Source of the DNA: Reyranella sp.
GTDB taxonomy: Bacteria; Pseudomonadota; Alphaproteobacteria; Reyranellales; Reyranellaceae
Assembly (NCBI GenBank): GCA_022844015.1
Contig: JALHMO010000037.1
Coordinates: 1-46,013 of the forward strand
Direction: 5' to 3'
Length of the DNA: 46,013 nucleotides
The notes under the pieces were generated by a model, which ran no database searches, was not told the origin of the DNA, and saw only the letters and a list, made by a program, of their open reading frames with translations. Positions within the stretch are counted from its first letter, which is position 1. Each line of letters begins with the position of its first letter. The position numbers and the translations under genes were made by a program. This document shows, one piece after another, positions 7,420 through 16,439 of this stretch.

Positions 7420-8454
7420 ATGATGCGTAAGGCTTCAATGGCAGTGGCGGCAGGTCTGGCCGCGATTTTCAGCTCGACCGGCGCGATGGCCGGCAAGGAC
7501 CTCGATGCGATCAAGGCGCGCGGGTCCCTGATCTGCGGCGTTCCGACCGGCGTCGCGGGCTTTGCCCTGGCCGACAGCCAGGGCAAGTGGGTCGGCCTCG
7601 ATGTCGATGTCTGCCGGGCCGTCTCGGCGGTCATCTTCGGTGACTCCGAGAAGGTCAAGTACGTTCCTCTCACCGCCCAGCAGCGCTTCACTGCGCTGCA
7701 GTCCGGCGAGGTCGACATGCTGTCCAACAACACGACCGAGACGCTGACGCGCGATACCGCGCTTGGCTTCGACTTCGGCGCCGTGACTTATTACGACGGC
7801 CAAGGCTTCATGGTGAACAAGAAGCTCGGCGTGAAGAGCGCCAAGGAACTCAACGGTGCCACAGTCTGCGTCCAGCCCGGCACCACCACCGAGCTCAATC
7901 TCGCCGATTACTTCCGCGGCAACAAGATGAGCTTCAAGCCGGTCGTCATCGAGAAGGTCGAGGAGGTTCGCGCGGCATTCTTTTCCGGCCGCTGCGACGT
8001 CTACACCAACGATTCGTCGGCCCTCTATTCGACGCGGGCGGCCAACGTCCCGCCGCCTGCCAAGCCCGAGGACTTCATCGTCCTCCCCGAGATCATCTCC
8101 AAGGAACCGCTGGCGCCGGTCGTCCGCCACGGCGACAACCAGTTCGCAGACATCGTACGCTGGACACAGTACGCCATGATCGAGGCCGAGGAGTACGGCA
8201 TCACCCAGAAGAGCGTCGACGAGATGCTGAAGAGCGAGAATCCCGTCATCAAGCGCATTCTCGGCGTCACTCCCGGCATGGGCAAGGCTCTCGGGGTCGA
8301 CGAGAAGTGGGTCTACAACGTCATCAAGCAGGTCGGAAACTACGGCGAGAGCTTCGATCGCAACGTCGGCTCCGGCTCGATCCTCAAGATCGATCGCGGC
8401 CTCAACAACCTGTGGACCAAGGGCGGCCTGCAATACGCCCCGCCGATTCGCTGA
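7420..8454 (+). CDS. aapJ: General L-amino-acid ABC transporter substrate-binding protein, copy 2
   Basis: 344 residues; ATGATG at 7420/7423 behind GGGAGG, so either may be used. Signal peptide ends around GAMA, followed by GKDLDAIKARG. It is collinear with copy 1 without gaps. Most differences are scattered, for example GVGIGTAGFM against GVPTGVAGFA near the ligand-binding N-lobe, and VMGNATYTLTRD against LSNNTTETLTRD. The changes near the binding cleft could shift ligand preference. This copy lies next to aapQ and is the expected partner in a standard aapJQMP order. Confidence 0.94.
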   Translation: MMRKASMAVAAGLAAIFSSTGAMAGKDLDAIKARGSLICGVPTGVAGFALADSQGKWVGLDVDVCRAVSAVIFGDSEKVKYVPLTAQQRFTALQSGEVDMLSNNTTETLTRDTALGFDFGAVTYYDGQGFMVNKKLGVKSAKELNGATVCVQPGTTTELNLADYFRGNKMSFKPVVIEKVEEVRAAFFSGRCDVYTNDSSALYSTRAANVPPPAKPEDFIVLPEIISKEPLAPVVRHGDNQFADIVRWTQYAMIEAEEYGITQKSVDEMLKSENPVIKRILGVTPGMGKALGVDEKWVYNVIKQVGNYGESFDRNVGSGSILKIDRGLNNLWTKGGLQYAPPIR

Positions 8455-8474
8455 GCCGCCGCTCCGACGCGGCC

Positions 8475-8514
8475 GGAGGGAATCGACGGTGGTTACATTC
8501 GGGCGATTCCCTCC
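8475..8514 (+). promoter_or_regulatory. Stem-loop between aapJ copy 2 and aapQ
   Basis: GGAGGGAATCG at 8475-8485 pairs perfectly with CGATTCCCTCC at 8504-8514 around an 18-nt loop. Hairpins in this position are common in binding-protein-dependent transport operons, where they protect the upstream mRNA and cause partial termination so that the binding protein is made in excess. That role is inferred from position. Confidence 0.5.
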
Positions 8515-8578
8515 TAATCTTCGGGAAATAACGGCAAGGGGCGAGCGGACGAACCGCGGCCGGCAGGGGGAATAGCGA

Positions 8579-9769
8579 ATGGCAGTCCAGGCTGTGGGCT
8601 CCACGGGGCGCGTCAGGGTGGCGCCCTGGAACGATCCGGTCATCCGCGGCTGGGTCTTCCAGATCGTCGTCGTCGGCCTGGTCGGGCTACTCGCCTGGTA
8701 TCTCGTCTCCAACACCATGGAGAATCTGCAGCGCCAGAAGATCGCCAGCGGGTTCCACTACCTCGAGCGCGAGGCGGGCTTCGAGATCGGCGACACGATG
8801 ATCGCGTACTCGCCGGCCAGCACCTATGCCCGCGCCATCTTCGTCGGCCTGCTCAACACGCTCAAGGTCGCTGTAATCGGCATCATCCTGTCGACCATCC
8901 TGGGCACGCTGATTGGCGTGGGACGCCTGTCCAGCAACTGGCTCCTCGCCAGGATCTGCGAATGGTACGTCGAGGCGTTCCGCAACGTGCCGCTGCTGCT
9001 CTGGCTGTTCCTGTTCTACAAGCTGATCAGCGAGGCTTTCCCTGGTCCGCGCCAGGCGATCAGCATGCTGTGGAACACCGTCTTCCTGTCCAATCGTGGG
9101 CTCTACTTCCCGGTCCCGATGACCGATCCGATCCACGCCTGGATGGGGCTCGCCCTGCTCATCGGGATCGCCGGCGCCTGGGTGCTGCATCGCTGGGCAA
9201 GGAAGCGCCAGGATGCGACCGGCCAGCCCTTCCCGTCGATCCTGGCGGGCTTCGGCGTGGCGCTCGGTCTGCCGCTCCTGGTCTGGCTGCTCGGCGGCGC
9301 GCCGCATCACATGAGCTGGCCCGAGCTCAAGGGCTTCAATTTCGACGGCGGCACGGTGATCCAGCCGGAGTTCACCGCCCTGCTCGTCGGCCTGGTGCTT
9401 TACACCTCGGCCTTCGTCGCCGAGATCGTGCGCTCGGGAATCCTCGCCCTGCACAAGGGACAGAGCGAGGCCGCCGCCGCGCTCGGCCTGTCGCGCGGCC
9501 AGTCCATGCGGCTCGTCCTGCTGCCGCAGGCGCTGCGTGTCATCGTGCCACCGATGACCAGCCAGTACCTCAACATCACCAAGAACAGCTCGCTGGCCAT
9601 CGCCATCGGCTATCCCGACCTGGTGGCCTCGATCAACGTCACGATCAACCAGACCGGCCAGGCGATCGAGAACGTGCTGCTGATCATGGCCGCCTACCTG
9701 TCGGTCAGCCTGTCGATCTCGGCGTTCATGAACTGGTACAACAAGCGCATCGCCCTGAGGGAGCGCTGA
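8579..9769 (+). CDS. aapQ: Amino-acid ABC transporter permease AapQ
   Basis: 396 residues, inner-membrane subunit. One transmembrane helix lies near residues 20-42, then a periplasmic stretch, a helix cluster from about residue 85, further helices around 180-245, and the permease core to the end. The EAA loop that contacts the ATPase is seen as GQSEAAAALGLSRGQSMRLVLLPQALRV near residues 294-321. This long form with an inserted segment is characteristic of AapQ/YhdX compared with the ~230-residue HisQ type. GGGGGA precedes the ATG. It ends 3 bp before aapM. Confidence 0.94.
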   Translation: MAVQAVGSTGRVRVAPWNDPVIRGWVFQIVVVGLVGLLAWYLVSNTMENLQRQKIASGFHYLEREAGFEIGDTMIAYSPASTYARAIFVGLLNTLKVAVIGIILSTILGTLIGVGRLSSNWLLARICEWYVEAFRNVPLLLWLFLFYKLISEAFPGPRQAISMLWNTVFLSNRGLYFPVPMTDPIHAWMGLALLIGIAGAWVLHRWARKRQDATGQPFPSILAGFGVALGLPLLVWLLGGAPHHMSWPELKGFNFDGGTVIQPEFTALLVGLVLYTSAFVAEIVRSGILALHKGQSEAAAALGLSRGQSMRLVLLPQALRVIVPPMTSQYLNITKNSSLAIAIGYPDLVASINVTINQTGQAIENVLLIMAAYLSVSLSISAFMNWYNKRIALRER

Positions 9770-9772
9770 GCC

Positions 9773-11050
9773 ATGACCGACATGCCCGTCGGCGAGCGCC
9801 GCCAGCTCGCCCCTCCGGTCGACGATAGCGGCGTCCTCGGCTGGATTCGAAGGAACCTGTTCTCGAGCTGGGCGAACGGCCTGACCACGATCGTGCTCGT
9901 CCTGGCCATGGGCTGGGTCCTGTCGTGGTTCCTCGAATGGGCAGTCTTCACCGCCAACTTCACGGCCTCGACCGGCGCCGAGTGCCGCGGCCAGGGTGCC
10001 TGCTGGGCACTGATCCGCGAGAAGTACCGTTACATCTTCTTCGGCTCCTTCCCCTACGAGCAGCACTGGCGCCCGCTCTTCGCCGTGATCGCCATGCTGG
10101 CGATGCTGATCCTGTCGGCCGACCGCCGGATGTGGAACTGGCGCCTGATCGTGATCTGGGGCGTCGGCTCTTTCGTCACCTTCCTGCTGATGTTCGGGCA
10201 GCTCCACCTCCCGCTCAGCCTGGTGCTGTTCATCGCCATGGTGGTCGGCGCGTCCGGCATGAGCCTGCGCAAGGGCATCGGCTCGCCGACCGAGATTTTG
10301 GCCTATCGCGTCGCCGCCGCGGTCGGGCTGGTCGGCCTGGTCCTGCGCATCGTCGGCGTGCTGCCGGGATGGAGCCTCGCCATCGCGCCCCTCCCCTACG
10401 TCGAGACCGGCCTGTGGGGCGGGATCCCGGTGACGATCATCCTCGCCACCTACGGCCTCGCCTTCGCCTTCCCCTACGGCATCCTGCTGGCGCTCGGCCG
10501 GCGGTCCAACCTGCCGCTGATCAAGGGCCTTTGCGTGGGCTTCATCGAGCTGATCCGCGGCGTGCCGCTGATCAGCCTGCTGATCATGGCCTCAGTCATG
10601 CTGCCCCTGTTCCTGCCGAGCGGCGTCACTTTCGACAAGTTCCTGCGCGCCCAGGTCGCCGTCATCCTGTTCGCCGGCGCCTACATCGCCGAGATCATTC
10701 GCGGTGGCCTGCAGTCGCTGCCCAAGGGCCAGTTCGAGGCGGCTGACGCGATGGGCCTCAACTATGTCCAGAAGACCGGGCTGATCATCCTGCCGCAGGC
10801 GCTGCGCGTGGTGATCCCGCCCCTGATCAACACCTTCATCGGGTTCTTCAAGGACACCTCGCTGGTGCTGATCATCGGCATCTTCGATTTCCTCAACACC
10901 GCAAACCAGGCCCTGGTCGATCCCAACTGGGCCGGCTTCCCGGGCGAGGTCTATCTTTTCGCCGCCTTCGTCTACTTCATCTTCTGCTACTCGATGTCGC
11001 GCTACAGCAAGTATCTCGAGTACGAGCTCAACAAGGGAACGCGCCGCTAG
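9773..11050 (+). CDS. aapM: Amino-acid ABC transporter permease AapM
   Basis: 425 residues, the second inner-membrane permease of the Aap complex. Several hydrophobic helices precede a C-terminal permease domain with the EAA loop [20 protein letters not shown] near residues 321-340, and the family segment [16 protein letters not shown] follows. The N-terminal extension with extra helices separates AapM/YhdY from shorter polar amino-acid permeases. It starts 3 bp after the aapQ stop, so the pair is surely co-translated. Pairs with AapQ to form the channel for substrates delivered by AapJ. Confidence 0.94.
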   Translation: MTDMPVGERRQLAPPVDDSGVLGWIRRNLFSSWANGLTTIVLVLAMGWVLSWFLEWAVFTANFTASTGAECRGQGACWALIREKYRYIFFGSFPYEQHWRPLFAVIAMLAMLILSADRRMWNWRLIVIWGVGSFVTFLLMFGQLHLPLSLVLFIAMVVGASGMSLRKGIGSPTEILAYRVAAAVGLVGLVLRIVGVLPGWSLAIAPLPYVETGLWGGIPVTIILATYGLAFAFPYGILLALGRRSNLPLIKGLCVGFIELIRGVPLISLLIMASVMLPLFLPSGVTFDKFLRAQVAVILFAGAYIAEIIRGGLQSLPKGQFEAADAMGLNYVQKTGLIILPQALRVVIPPLINTFIGFFKDTSLVLIIGIFDFLNTANQALVDPNWAGFPGEVYLFAAFVYFIFCYSMSRYSKYLEYELNKGTRR

Positions 11051-11073
11051 CGCGCCGCCGGGAGACAAGCACA

Positions 11074-11844
11074 ATGGCCGCCAACGCCGCGCACAATCTG
11101 TCGAACGCCGCGTCCGTGATCACCCTCCGTGGCGTCAACAAGTGGTTCGGCCAGTTCCACGTGCTGTCGGACATCAATCTCGAGGTCAAGGAGGGCGAGC
11201 GGATCGTCGTCTGCGGGCCGTCGGGCTCGGGCAAGTCGACCCTGATCCGCTGCATCAACCGGCTCGAGGAGCATCAGCAGGGCGACATCATCGTCGACGG
11301 CGTGACCTTGTCGAACGACGTCAAGAACATCGAGGCCATCCGCCGCGAGGTCGGAATGGTGTTCCAGTCGTTCAATCTCTTTCCGCACCTCACCATCCTC
11401 GACAACCTCACCCTGGCCCCGATCTGGGTGAAGAAGATGCCCAAGAAGGACGCCGAAGAGGTCGCCATGGGGCTGCTCACGCGCGTGCGCATTCCCGAGC
11501 AGGCGTTGAAGTATCCCGGCCAGCTCTCCGGCGGCCAGCAGCAGCGCGTCGCGATTGCCCGAGCGCTCTGCATGCGGCCCAAGATCATGCTGTTCGACGA
11601 GCCGACCTCGGCGCTCGACCCGGAGATGGTCAAGGAAGTGCTCGACGTCATGATCGAGCTGGCGCGGGAGGGCATGACCATGCTGTGCGTCACGCACGAG
11701 ATGGGCTTCGCCCGGGCCGTCGCCGACCGTGTGATCTTCATGGATCGCGGCGAGATCGTGGAGCAGAACGAGCCCGAGGAATTCTTCGCCAACCCGCGCA
11801 ACGAGCGCACCAAGCTGTTCCTCGGCCAGATCCTGCACCGCTGA
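11074..11844 (+). CDS. aapP: Amino-acid ABC transporter ATP-binding protein AapP
   Basis: 256 residues, cytoplasmic ATPase of the Aap importer. Walker [10 protein letters not shown] near residue 47, Q-loop [10 protein letters not shown], signature [15 protein letters not shown], Walker [15 protein letters not shown] and the H-loop CVTHEMGFA are all intact. Length matches GlnQ/AapP proteins. GGGAGA precedes ATG 11074, 23 bp after aapM. It is the last transporter gene of the operon; the next gene begins 18 bp later and may be co-transcribed. Confidence 0.95.
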   Translation: MAANAAHNLSNAASVITLRGVNKWFGQFHVLSDINLEVKEGERIVVCGPSGSGKSTLIRCINRLEEHQQGDIIVDGVTLSNDVKNIEAIRREVGMVFQSFNLFPHLTILDNLTLAPIWVKKMPKKDAEEVAMGLLTRVRIPEQALKYPGQLSGGQQQRVAIARALCMRPKIMLFDEPTSALDPEMVKEVLDVMIELAREGMTMLCVTHEMGFARAVADRVIFMDRGEIVEQNEPEEFFANPRNERTKLFLGQILHR

Positions 11845-11862
11845 GAGCCGGCCTGCGCCGCG

Positions 11863-12924
11863 ATGAAGATCCTGGTCACGGGCGGCGCGGGCTTCATAGG
11901 CTCGGCCGTCATCCGCCACATCGTCCGCGACACCGACTGGACGGTGGCCAACGTCGACAAGCTTACCTATGCCGGCAATCTCGAATCGCTGGCGGAAGCC
12001 CGCACCAGCAACCGCCACACCCATTTCAAGGTCGACATCTGCGACCGCGCGGCGATCGCCGAGATCTTCCGCAGCGTGCAGCCGGACGCCGTGCTGCACC
12101 TCGCGGCGGAAAGCCATGTCGATCGCTCGATCGATGGCGCCGCGCCCTTCATCGAGACCAACGTCACCGGCACCTGGGTCATGCTCGACGCGGCGCTGGC
12201 CTACTGGCGCACGCTCGACGAGGCTACGCGCGGCCGCTTCCGCTTCCAGCACATCTCGACCGACGAGGTATTCGGCTCGCTGGGCCCGACCGGTCGCTTC
12301 ACCGAGACCACGCCCTACCAACCGAGCTCGCCCTACTCCGCCACCAAGGCGGCGTCGGACCATCTGGTGCGGGCGTGGCATCATACCTATGGCCTGCCGA
12401 CTCTCGCCACCAACTGCTCCAACAACTACGGGCCGTACCACTTCCCCGAGAAGCTGATCCCGCTGGTGATCATCCGGGCGCAGCGCGGCGAGACCCTGCC
12501 GGTCTACGGCAAGGGCGAGAACGTGCGTGACTGGCTGCATGTCGAGGATCACGCCGAGGCACTGACCCTGGTCCTGCGCAACGGCCGGCCGGGCGAGACC
12601 TACAATGTCGGCGGCGACAGCGAGCGGCGCAACATCGACGTCGTCGAGACGATCTGCGCGCTGCTCGACGAGATGCTGCCGGGCAGCCCCAACCGCCCGC
12701 ATGCCCGCCTGATCCGCTTCGTCACCGACCGGCCAGGCCACGATGCGCGCTATGCCATCGATGCCGGCAAGATCCGCAGCGAGCTGGGCTGGCGACCGCG
12801 CCACGGCTTCGAGGACGGGCTGCGCCACACGGTGCGGTGGTTCCTCGACCACAAGGATTGGTGGGAACGGGTCATGAGCGGCGCCTACCGGGGCGAACGG
12901 CTGGGCCTTCCGGGCCAGCCCTGA
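11863..12924 (+). CDS. rfbB: dTDP-glucose 4,6-dehydratase
   Basis: 353 residues, extended SDR. The NAD-binding [10 protein letters not shown] is at residues 7-16. The active site is seen as [12 protein letters not shown] (Thr-Asp-Glu) and [10 protein letters not shown] (Tyr-x-x-x-Lys). [15 protein letters not shown] and the C-terminal [14 protein letters not shown] are specific for RfbB/RmlB. It converts dTDP-glucose to dTDP-4-keto-6-deoxyglucose. RmlA, RmlC and RmlD are not nearby, but the ketoisomerase and aminotransferase at 15336-16867 use precisely this product. It lies 18 bp after aapP, an unusual neighbour for a sugar-nucleotide enzyme. Confidence 0.93.
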   Translation: MKILVTGGAGFIGSAVIRHIVRDTDWTVANVDKLTYAGNLESLAEARTSNRHTHFKVDICDRAAIAEIFRSVQPDAVLHLAAESHVDRSIDGAAPFIETNVTGTWVMLDAALAYWRTLDEATRGRFRFQHISTDEVFGSLGPTGRFTETTPYQPSSPYSATKAASDHLVRAWHHTYGLPTLATNCSNNYGPYHFPEKLIPLVIIRAQRGETLPVYGKGENVRDWLHVEDHAEALTLVLRNGRPGETYNVGGDSERRNIDVVETICALLDEMLPGSPNRPHARLIRFVTDRPGHDARYAIDAGKIRSELGWRPRHGFEDGLRHTVRWFLDHKDWWERVMSGAYRGERLGLPGQP

Positions 12925-12954
12925 GTTTTTCTGAGGTTGAACACCTAGTAGTAC

Positions 12955-13061
12955 CCTCACCCTGAGGAGCGGCCGCCAGGCCGCGTCTCGAAGGGTAGGC
13001 CAAGCCACCGTAGTTTCCCACCCTTCGAGACGCGGCCTGGCGGCCGCTCCTCAGGGTGAGG
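12955..13061. repeat. 42-bp perfect inverted repeat (family B palindrome)
   Basis: The left arm 12955-12996 and right arm 13020-13061 are perfect reverse complements over 42 bp with a 23-bp spacer. Each arm contains CCTCACCCTGAGGAG and GAGACGCGGCC. Related copies occur at 41660-41772 and, shortened, at 7248-7274. It has no coding capacity and no flanking transposase. It fits the REP/short palindromic intergenic elements that are common in alphaproteobacteria. In RNA it would make a very stable hairpin, ending transcription from rfbB. Confidence 0.85.
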
Positions 13062-13137
13062 AATTCGCTTGAACCAACTACGTCCCAGCGCTCACCGACC
13101 ACCGGAACCTCACCGTCGTGCCGACGTTCGAAACCGT

Positions 13138-13317
13138 ATGGTGGATGCGACAATGCAATGGGTCGTTTGGCTTGCCGTCGCGGCTCTCACCATGAGCGGC
13201 TGCGCAGGCGAGAACGCGCTCTACACCAACCCCAAGTACGTCCCCGGCTATAAGCCGGGCGGCGGCACTGCTCAGGCTTACGACCGTGCCCCGAGGCTCG
13301 ACTGGCGCCAGCTCTGA
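13138..13317 (+). CDS. Small predicted lipoprotein
   Basis: 59 residues from ATG 13138 (an ATG at 13153 is also possible). A hydrophobic stretch WVVWLAVAALTMSG precedes Cys, giving a lipobox-like MSGC with Met at -3 where Leu is commoner. After it follows a short Tyr/Gly/Pro-rich tail, NPKYVPGYKPGGGTAQ. An earlier in-frame ATG at 13069 would add an Arg/Pro-rich extension before the signal and is unlikely. Function unknown; probably an envelope-anchored peptide. It is convergent with the dienelactone hydrolase, 10 bp away. Confidence 0.6.
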   Translation: MVDATMQWVVWLAVAALTMSGCAGENALYTNPKYVPGYKPGGGTAQAYDRAPRLDWRQL

Positions 13318-13327
13318 CGGCCGTTCC

Positions 13328-14233
13328 TCAGGCCAGGTTCTTCTTGAAGAAGCCGACGGTGCGCTCCCAGGCCAGCTTGGCGGCCGCCTCGTTGTAGCGC
13401 GGCGTAGAGTTGTTGTGGAAGCCGTGCTGCGTGCCGGGATAGAAATGCGCCTCGTAGGCGACCTCGCTGGCCTTCAGCGCCGCCTCGAAAGCAGGCCACA
13501 TCGCGTTGATGCGCTCGTCGTTCTCGGCGTACTGGATCATCAGCGGCGCCTTGATCTTCGCCACCGAAGCCGTCTCCGCAGCGGCGCCGTAGAACGGCAC
13601 GGCGGCCTGCAGGTCGGCGCCGAGCGCAGCGGCAAGAAAATTGGTCGTGCCGCCGCCCCAGCAGAAGCCGGTCGCGCCGAGCTTCCCCGTGGAGAGCGCA
13701 TGCGTCTTCAGGAAGCGCGCGCTGTTCACCATGTCGGTGCGCAGCTTGGCCTGATCGAGGCCGGCCTGCAGCGTGCGCCCATCGTCGTCGTTGCCGGGGT
13801 AGCCGCCGACCGGGAACAGGCCGTCCGGTGCAAGGGCGACGAAGCCCTCGACCGCGGCACGCCGTGCGACATCCTCGATGTAGGGGTTGAGCCCGCGGTT
13901 CTCGTGGATCACCAGCACCGCCGGGAACGGCCCAGCGCCGGACGGCTGGACCAGGTAGCCGCGCATCTGCCCGGACGTGCCACCCGGCGAAGGATAGTTG
14001 ACGTAGCGCGCCTTGATCCGGGAATCGGTGAAGGAGATGGTCTGCGCACTGGCGTAGCGCGGCATCAGCGCCTGCGCCATCGCCAGCCCGCCCACCGCCA
14101 CGACGGCAGCTTGCTGGAAGAACGTCCGCCGGTCGATGCGGCCGTGGCAGTACTCGTCGTAGAGCTCGAACACTCGCCGGTCGATCTCGCCCTGCGTCAG
14201 CGCTGGATGCTCGGTGATCGTGTGGTCAGGCAT
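13328..14233 (-). CDS. Dienelactone hydrolase family protein, exported
   Basis: 301 residues from ATG 14233, which has GGGGAGG nine bases upstream; the GTG at 14242 lies too close to that site. After a hydrophilic lead comes a twin-arginine-like signal, DRRTFFQQAAVVAVGGLAMAQAL, shown in the sequence as RR then F then a hydrophobic run ending YASA. The fold is alpha/beta hydrolase with the DLH nucleophile Cys in GFCWGG, acid in YAENDER and His in TQHGFHN. It probably acts on lactones or esters in the periplasm after Tat export. It is a single-gene unit. Confidence 0.88.
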   Translation of the reverse strand: MPDHTITEHPALTQGEIDRRVFELYDEYCHGRIDRRTFFQQAAVVAVGGLAMAQALMPRYASAQTISFTDSRIKARYVNYPSPGGTSGQMRGYLVQPSGAGPFPAVLVIHENRGLNPYIEDVARRAAVEGFVALAPDGLFPVGGYPGNDDDGRTLQAGLDQAKLRTDMVNSARFLKTHALSTGKLGATGFCWGGGTTNFLAAALGADLQAAVPFYGAAAETASVAKIKAPLMIQYAENDERINAMWPAFEAALKASEVAYEAHFYPGTQHGFHNNSTPRYNEAAAKLAWERTVGFFKKNLA

Positions 14234-14397
14234 AGTCGGCACCTCCCCGTTCTTCGCCGGGAATAGTGGTCTCGTTCGCCTGACGACGAAAGTCGATTGC
14301 GGGCGGGTTCAAGTGCTTGTGAGTGCCCTCTTCTCCGCCCCGACCCTTCTTCGCCCATGAGCGCGACACTCCAGTGGCGCTTGATCATCGGGGCCGC

Positions 14398-14413
14398 GTG
14401 ACCTTCGGGTCAC
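14398..14413. terminator. Hairpin overlapping the stop of the LLM gene
   Basis: GTGACC-TTCG-GGTCAC, 6-bp stem with a tetraloop that reads CGAA on the transcribed minus strand. It overlaps the last codons and stop of the LLM gene. A short stem without a T-run, so only a weak terminator candidate. The rest of the gap 14243-14397 shows nothing else I can name. Confidence 0.3.
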
Positions 14414-15261
14414 CCCTCCAGCTGCCGCTTGAGGCCGGCCCAGCGATCGAGGATGGGCAGGATCGCGTCGTCCTTGCCCGCCGGCAGGGAGAACACGACG
14501 CGGTCGATGCCGAGACGCCGGTAGAGCCGCAGGCGCTCGATGTCGTCGGGCACCCGGAACAGGCTGATCGGCAGGCCTGCCGGGTCGCGGCCGGCCTCGC
14601 GCGCCATCTGGTGGAACTGGTCGATGACGCCCAGCCCATCACGCTCCAGCCAGTCGTCGCGCGGGATCCAGCCGTCGCCGTAGCGGATCGCCCGCCGCGC
14701 GGCGTGCGGGAAGGCGCCGCCGACGATGATCGGCGGATACGGCTTCTGCCACGGCTTGGGCCACTGCTTCATCCTGTCGAAACGCACGAGCTCGCCGTGA
14801 TACTCGGGCTCCTCCTCGGTCCAGATCGCCTTCATCGCCTCGATGCGCTCTCGGGCGAGCTTGTGGCGCGTGGCGAAGACGGTGCCGTGGTTCTCGACCT
14901 CGTCCTGGTTCCAGCCGTTGCCGACCCCGAACAGGAAGCGACCCTGGGAGAGCTGATCGAGCGTCGAGACGACCTTGGCGGTGACAATGGGATCGCGCTG
15001 GATGACCAGCGCGATGCCTGTGCCGACCTTGAGCCGGGTGGTGGCGACCGCTGCCGTGTTGAGCGCGAGGAAAGGATCCATCAGCTCATAATAGGCCCGT
15101 ACGAGCCCGCCGCTCGCCGGATAGGCCGATCTACGCGACGAGGGAATATGGGTGTGCTCGGGCACCCACAGGGATTCGAAGCCACGCTCTTCCAGGGCCC
15201 GGCCGAGCGCCGCCGGATGCATGGACTCCGTGGTGAAGAACATCACCGCCCCGATCTTCAT
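14410..15261 (-). CDS. LLM class F420-dependent oxidoreductase
   Basis: 283 residues, luciferase-like TIM barrel. The start MKIGAVMFFTTESM, then GFESLWVPEHTHIP (F420/flavin-binding edge), LSQGRFLFGVGNGWNQDEVENHG and VGGAFPHAARRA are typical of the TIGR03619-type F420-dependent group. Whether this organism makes F420 cannot be seen here. Catalyses an unknown oxidoreduction, cytoplasmic. It begins 74 bp after the aminotransferase stop on the same strand and could be the tail of that operon. Confidence 0.88.
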   Translation of the reverse strand: MKIGAVMFFTTESMHPAALGRALEERGFESLWVPEHTHIPSSRRSAYPASGGLVRAYYELMDPFLALNTAAVATTRLKVGTGIALVIQRDPIVTAKVVSTLDQLSQGRFLFGVGNGWNQDEVENHGTVFATRHKLARERIEAMKAIWTEEEPEYHGELVRFDRMKQWPKPWQKPYPPIIVGGAFPHAARRAIRYGDGWIPRDDWLERDGLGVIDQFHQMAREAGRDPAGLPISLFRVPDDIERLRLYRRLGIDRVVFSLPAGKDDAILPILDRWAGLKRQLEG

Positions 15262-15335
15262 GAACGCACCCCCAAGACTGGCAAGCCTGCCTCAATTTAA
15301 GGCCGCGCTCCGGACAGGCAAAGCGGCAGCTTCGT

Positions 15336-16439
15336 TCAATCCTGCAGGGTCGCCCGCACGACGGCAGCGACCTCGTCCACCGCCTCCACCGGCATGTGGG
15401 CGCCCATCGGCAGGCTGAGCACGGTCTCCGCGAGCGTCTCGGCGAGCGGGAACGTGCCCACCGGCCAGCCGAGATCGGCGTAAGCCTCCTGCAGGTGCGG
15501 CGGGATCGGATAGTGGATCAGCGAGCCGATGCCCGCCTTCTCGAGCGCCGCGATCAGGTCGGCGCGCCGCCCGGTCCGCACGACATAGAGATGCCAGATC
15601 GGCTCGGCCCATTGCGGTGCACGCGGCAGGCCGAGACCTGCGATGCCGGCCAGTCTGTCGTCGTAGCGCGCGGCCAGCACCCGCCGCCGCTCGTTCCAGG
15701 CATCGAGGCACGGCAGCTTGACGCGCAGGAAAGCCGCCTGCATCTCGTCGAGCCGCGAATTGTAGCCACGCTCCAGGTTCACGTACTTCACCCGGCTGCC
15801 GTAATTGCGCAGCACGCGCAGCCGCTCGGCGAGCTTCGGATCATCCGTCGTCACCGCGCCGCCATCGCCGAAGGCGCCGAGGTTCTTGGTCGGGAAGAAG
15901 CTGTGCGCGCCGGCATGGCCGAGGGCGCCGGTGCGCCGGCCGCGCACCCTGGCGCCCTGCGCCTGCGCCACGTCCTCGACCACCTTGAGGCCATGCTTGT
16001 CGGCCAGCGCCATGATCGCGTCCATGTCGGCCGGCTCGCCGTAGAGGTGGACCGGCATGATGGCCCGCGTCGCGGGTGTGATCGCCGCCGCGATGCGTTC
16101 GGGATCGATGTTGGGGCCGGCCGGCGTTGGCTCGACCGGGACGACCGTGGCACCGACCGCCGTCACCGCGAGCCAGGTCGCGATGTAGGTGTTGGACGGC
16201 ACGATCACCTCGTCGCCGGCGCCGAGATCCCAGGCGCGCAGCACCAGCTCGAGCGCCTCCAGCCCGTTGCCCAGCCCGACACAGTGCGCCGTGCCGCAGA
16301 ACGCGGCGTACTCCTCCTCGAACGTCGCGACCTCGCGCCCGAGCACGAACCAACCCGATTCCATGACGCGCCGGTACGCCGCATCGAGCTCCGGCTTGAG
16401 CTCGGCATAGACCGATTTCATGTCGAGAAACGGGATCAT
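15336..16439 (-). CDS. DegT/DnrJ/EryC1/StrS sugar aminotransferase
   Basis: 367 residues from ATG 16439 (MIPFLDMKSVYAEL). A PLP fold-type I enzyme: VEDVAQAQGA holds the cofactor Asp, and the Schiff-base Lys lies in FFPTKNLGAFGDGGA. GNGLEALELVLRAW and SRLDEMQAAFLRVKLP are family segments. These enzymes aminate keto sugars on dTDP or UDP. Because its start overlaps by four bases the stop of the FdtA/QdtA-like ketoisomerase, the substrate is probably dTDP-3-keto-6-deoxyhexose, making a dTDP-3-amino-3,6-dideoxyhexose (FdtB/QdtB role). No acetyltransferase (FdtC/QdtC) is visible in the window. Confidence 0.92.
   Translation of the reverse strand: MIPFLDMKSVYAELKPELDAAYRRVMESGWFVLGREVATFEEEYAAFCGTAHCVGLGNGLEALELVLRAWDLGAGDEVIVPSNTYIATWLAVTAVGATVVPVEPTPAGPNIDPERIAAAITPATRAIMPVHLYGEPADMDAIMALADKHGLKVVEDVAQAQGARVRGRRTGALGHAGAHSFFPTKNLGAFGDGGAVTTDDPKLAERLRVLRNYGSRVKYVNLERGYNSRLDEMQAAFLRVKLPCLDAWNERRRVLAARYDDRLAGIAGLGLPRAPQWAEPIWHLYVVRTGRRADLIAALEKAGIGSLIHYPIPPHLQEAYADLGWPVGTFPLAETLAETVLSLPMGAHMPVEAVDEVAAVVRATLQD

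Noticed and set aside
11047-13008. 653-codon minus-strand frame over aapP and rfbB
   Set aside because: Antisense shadow. Both plus-strand genes are complete with all catalytic motifs.
12955-13061. Insertion-sequence ends
   Set aside because: The arms enclose only 23 bp, no transposase or target-site duplication is seen, and related copies are equally short, so a palindromic intergenic repeat fits better.
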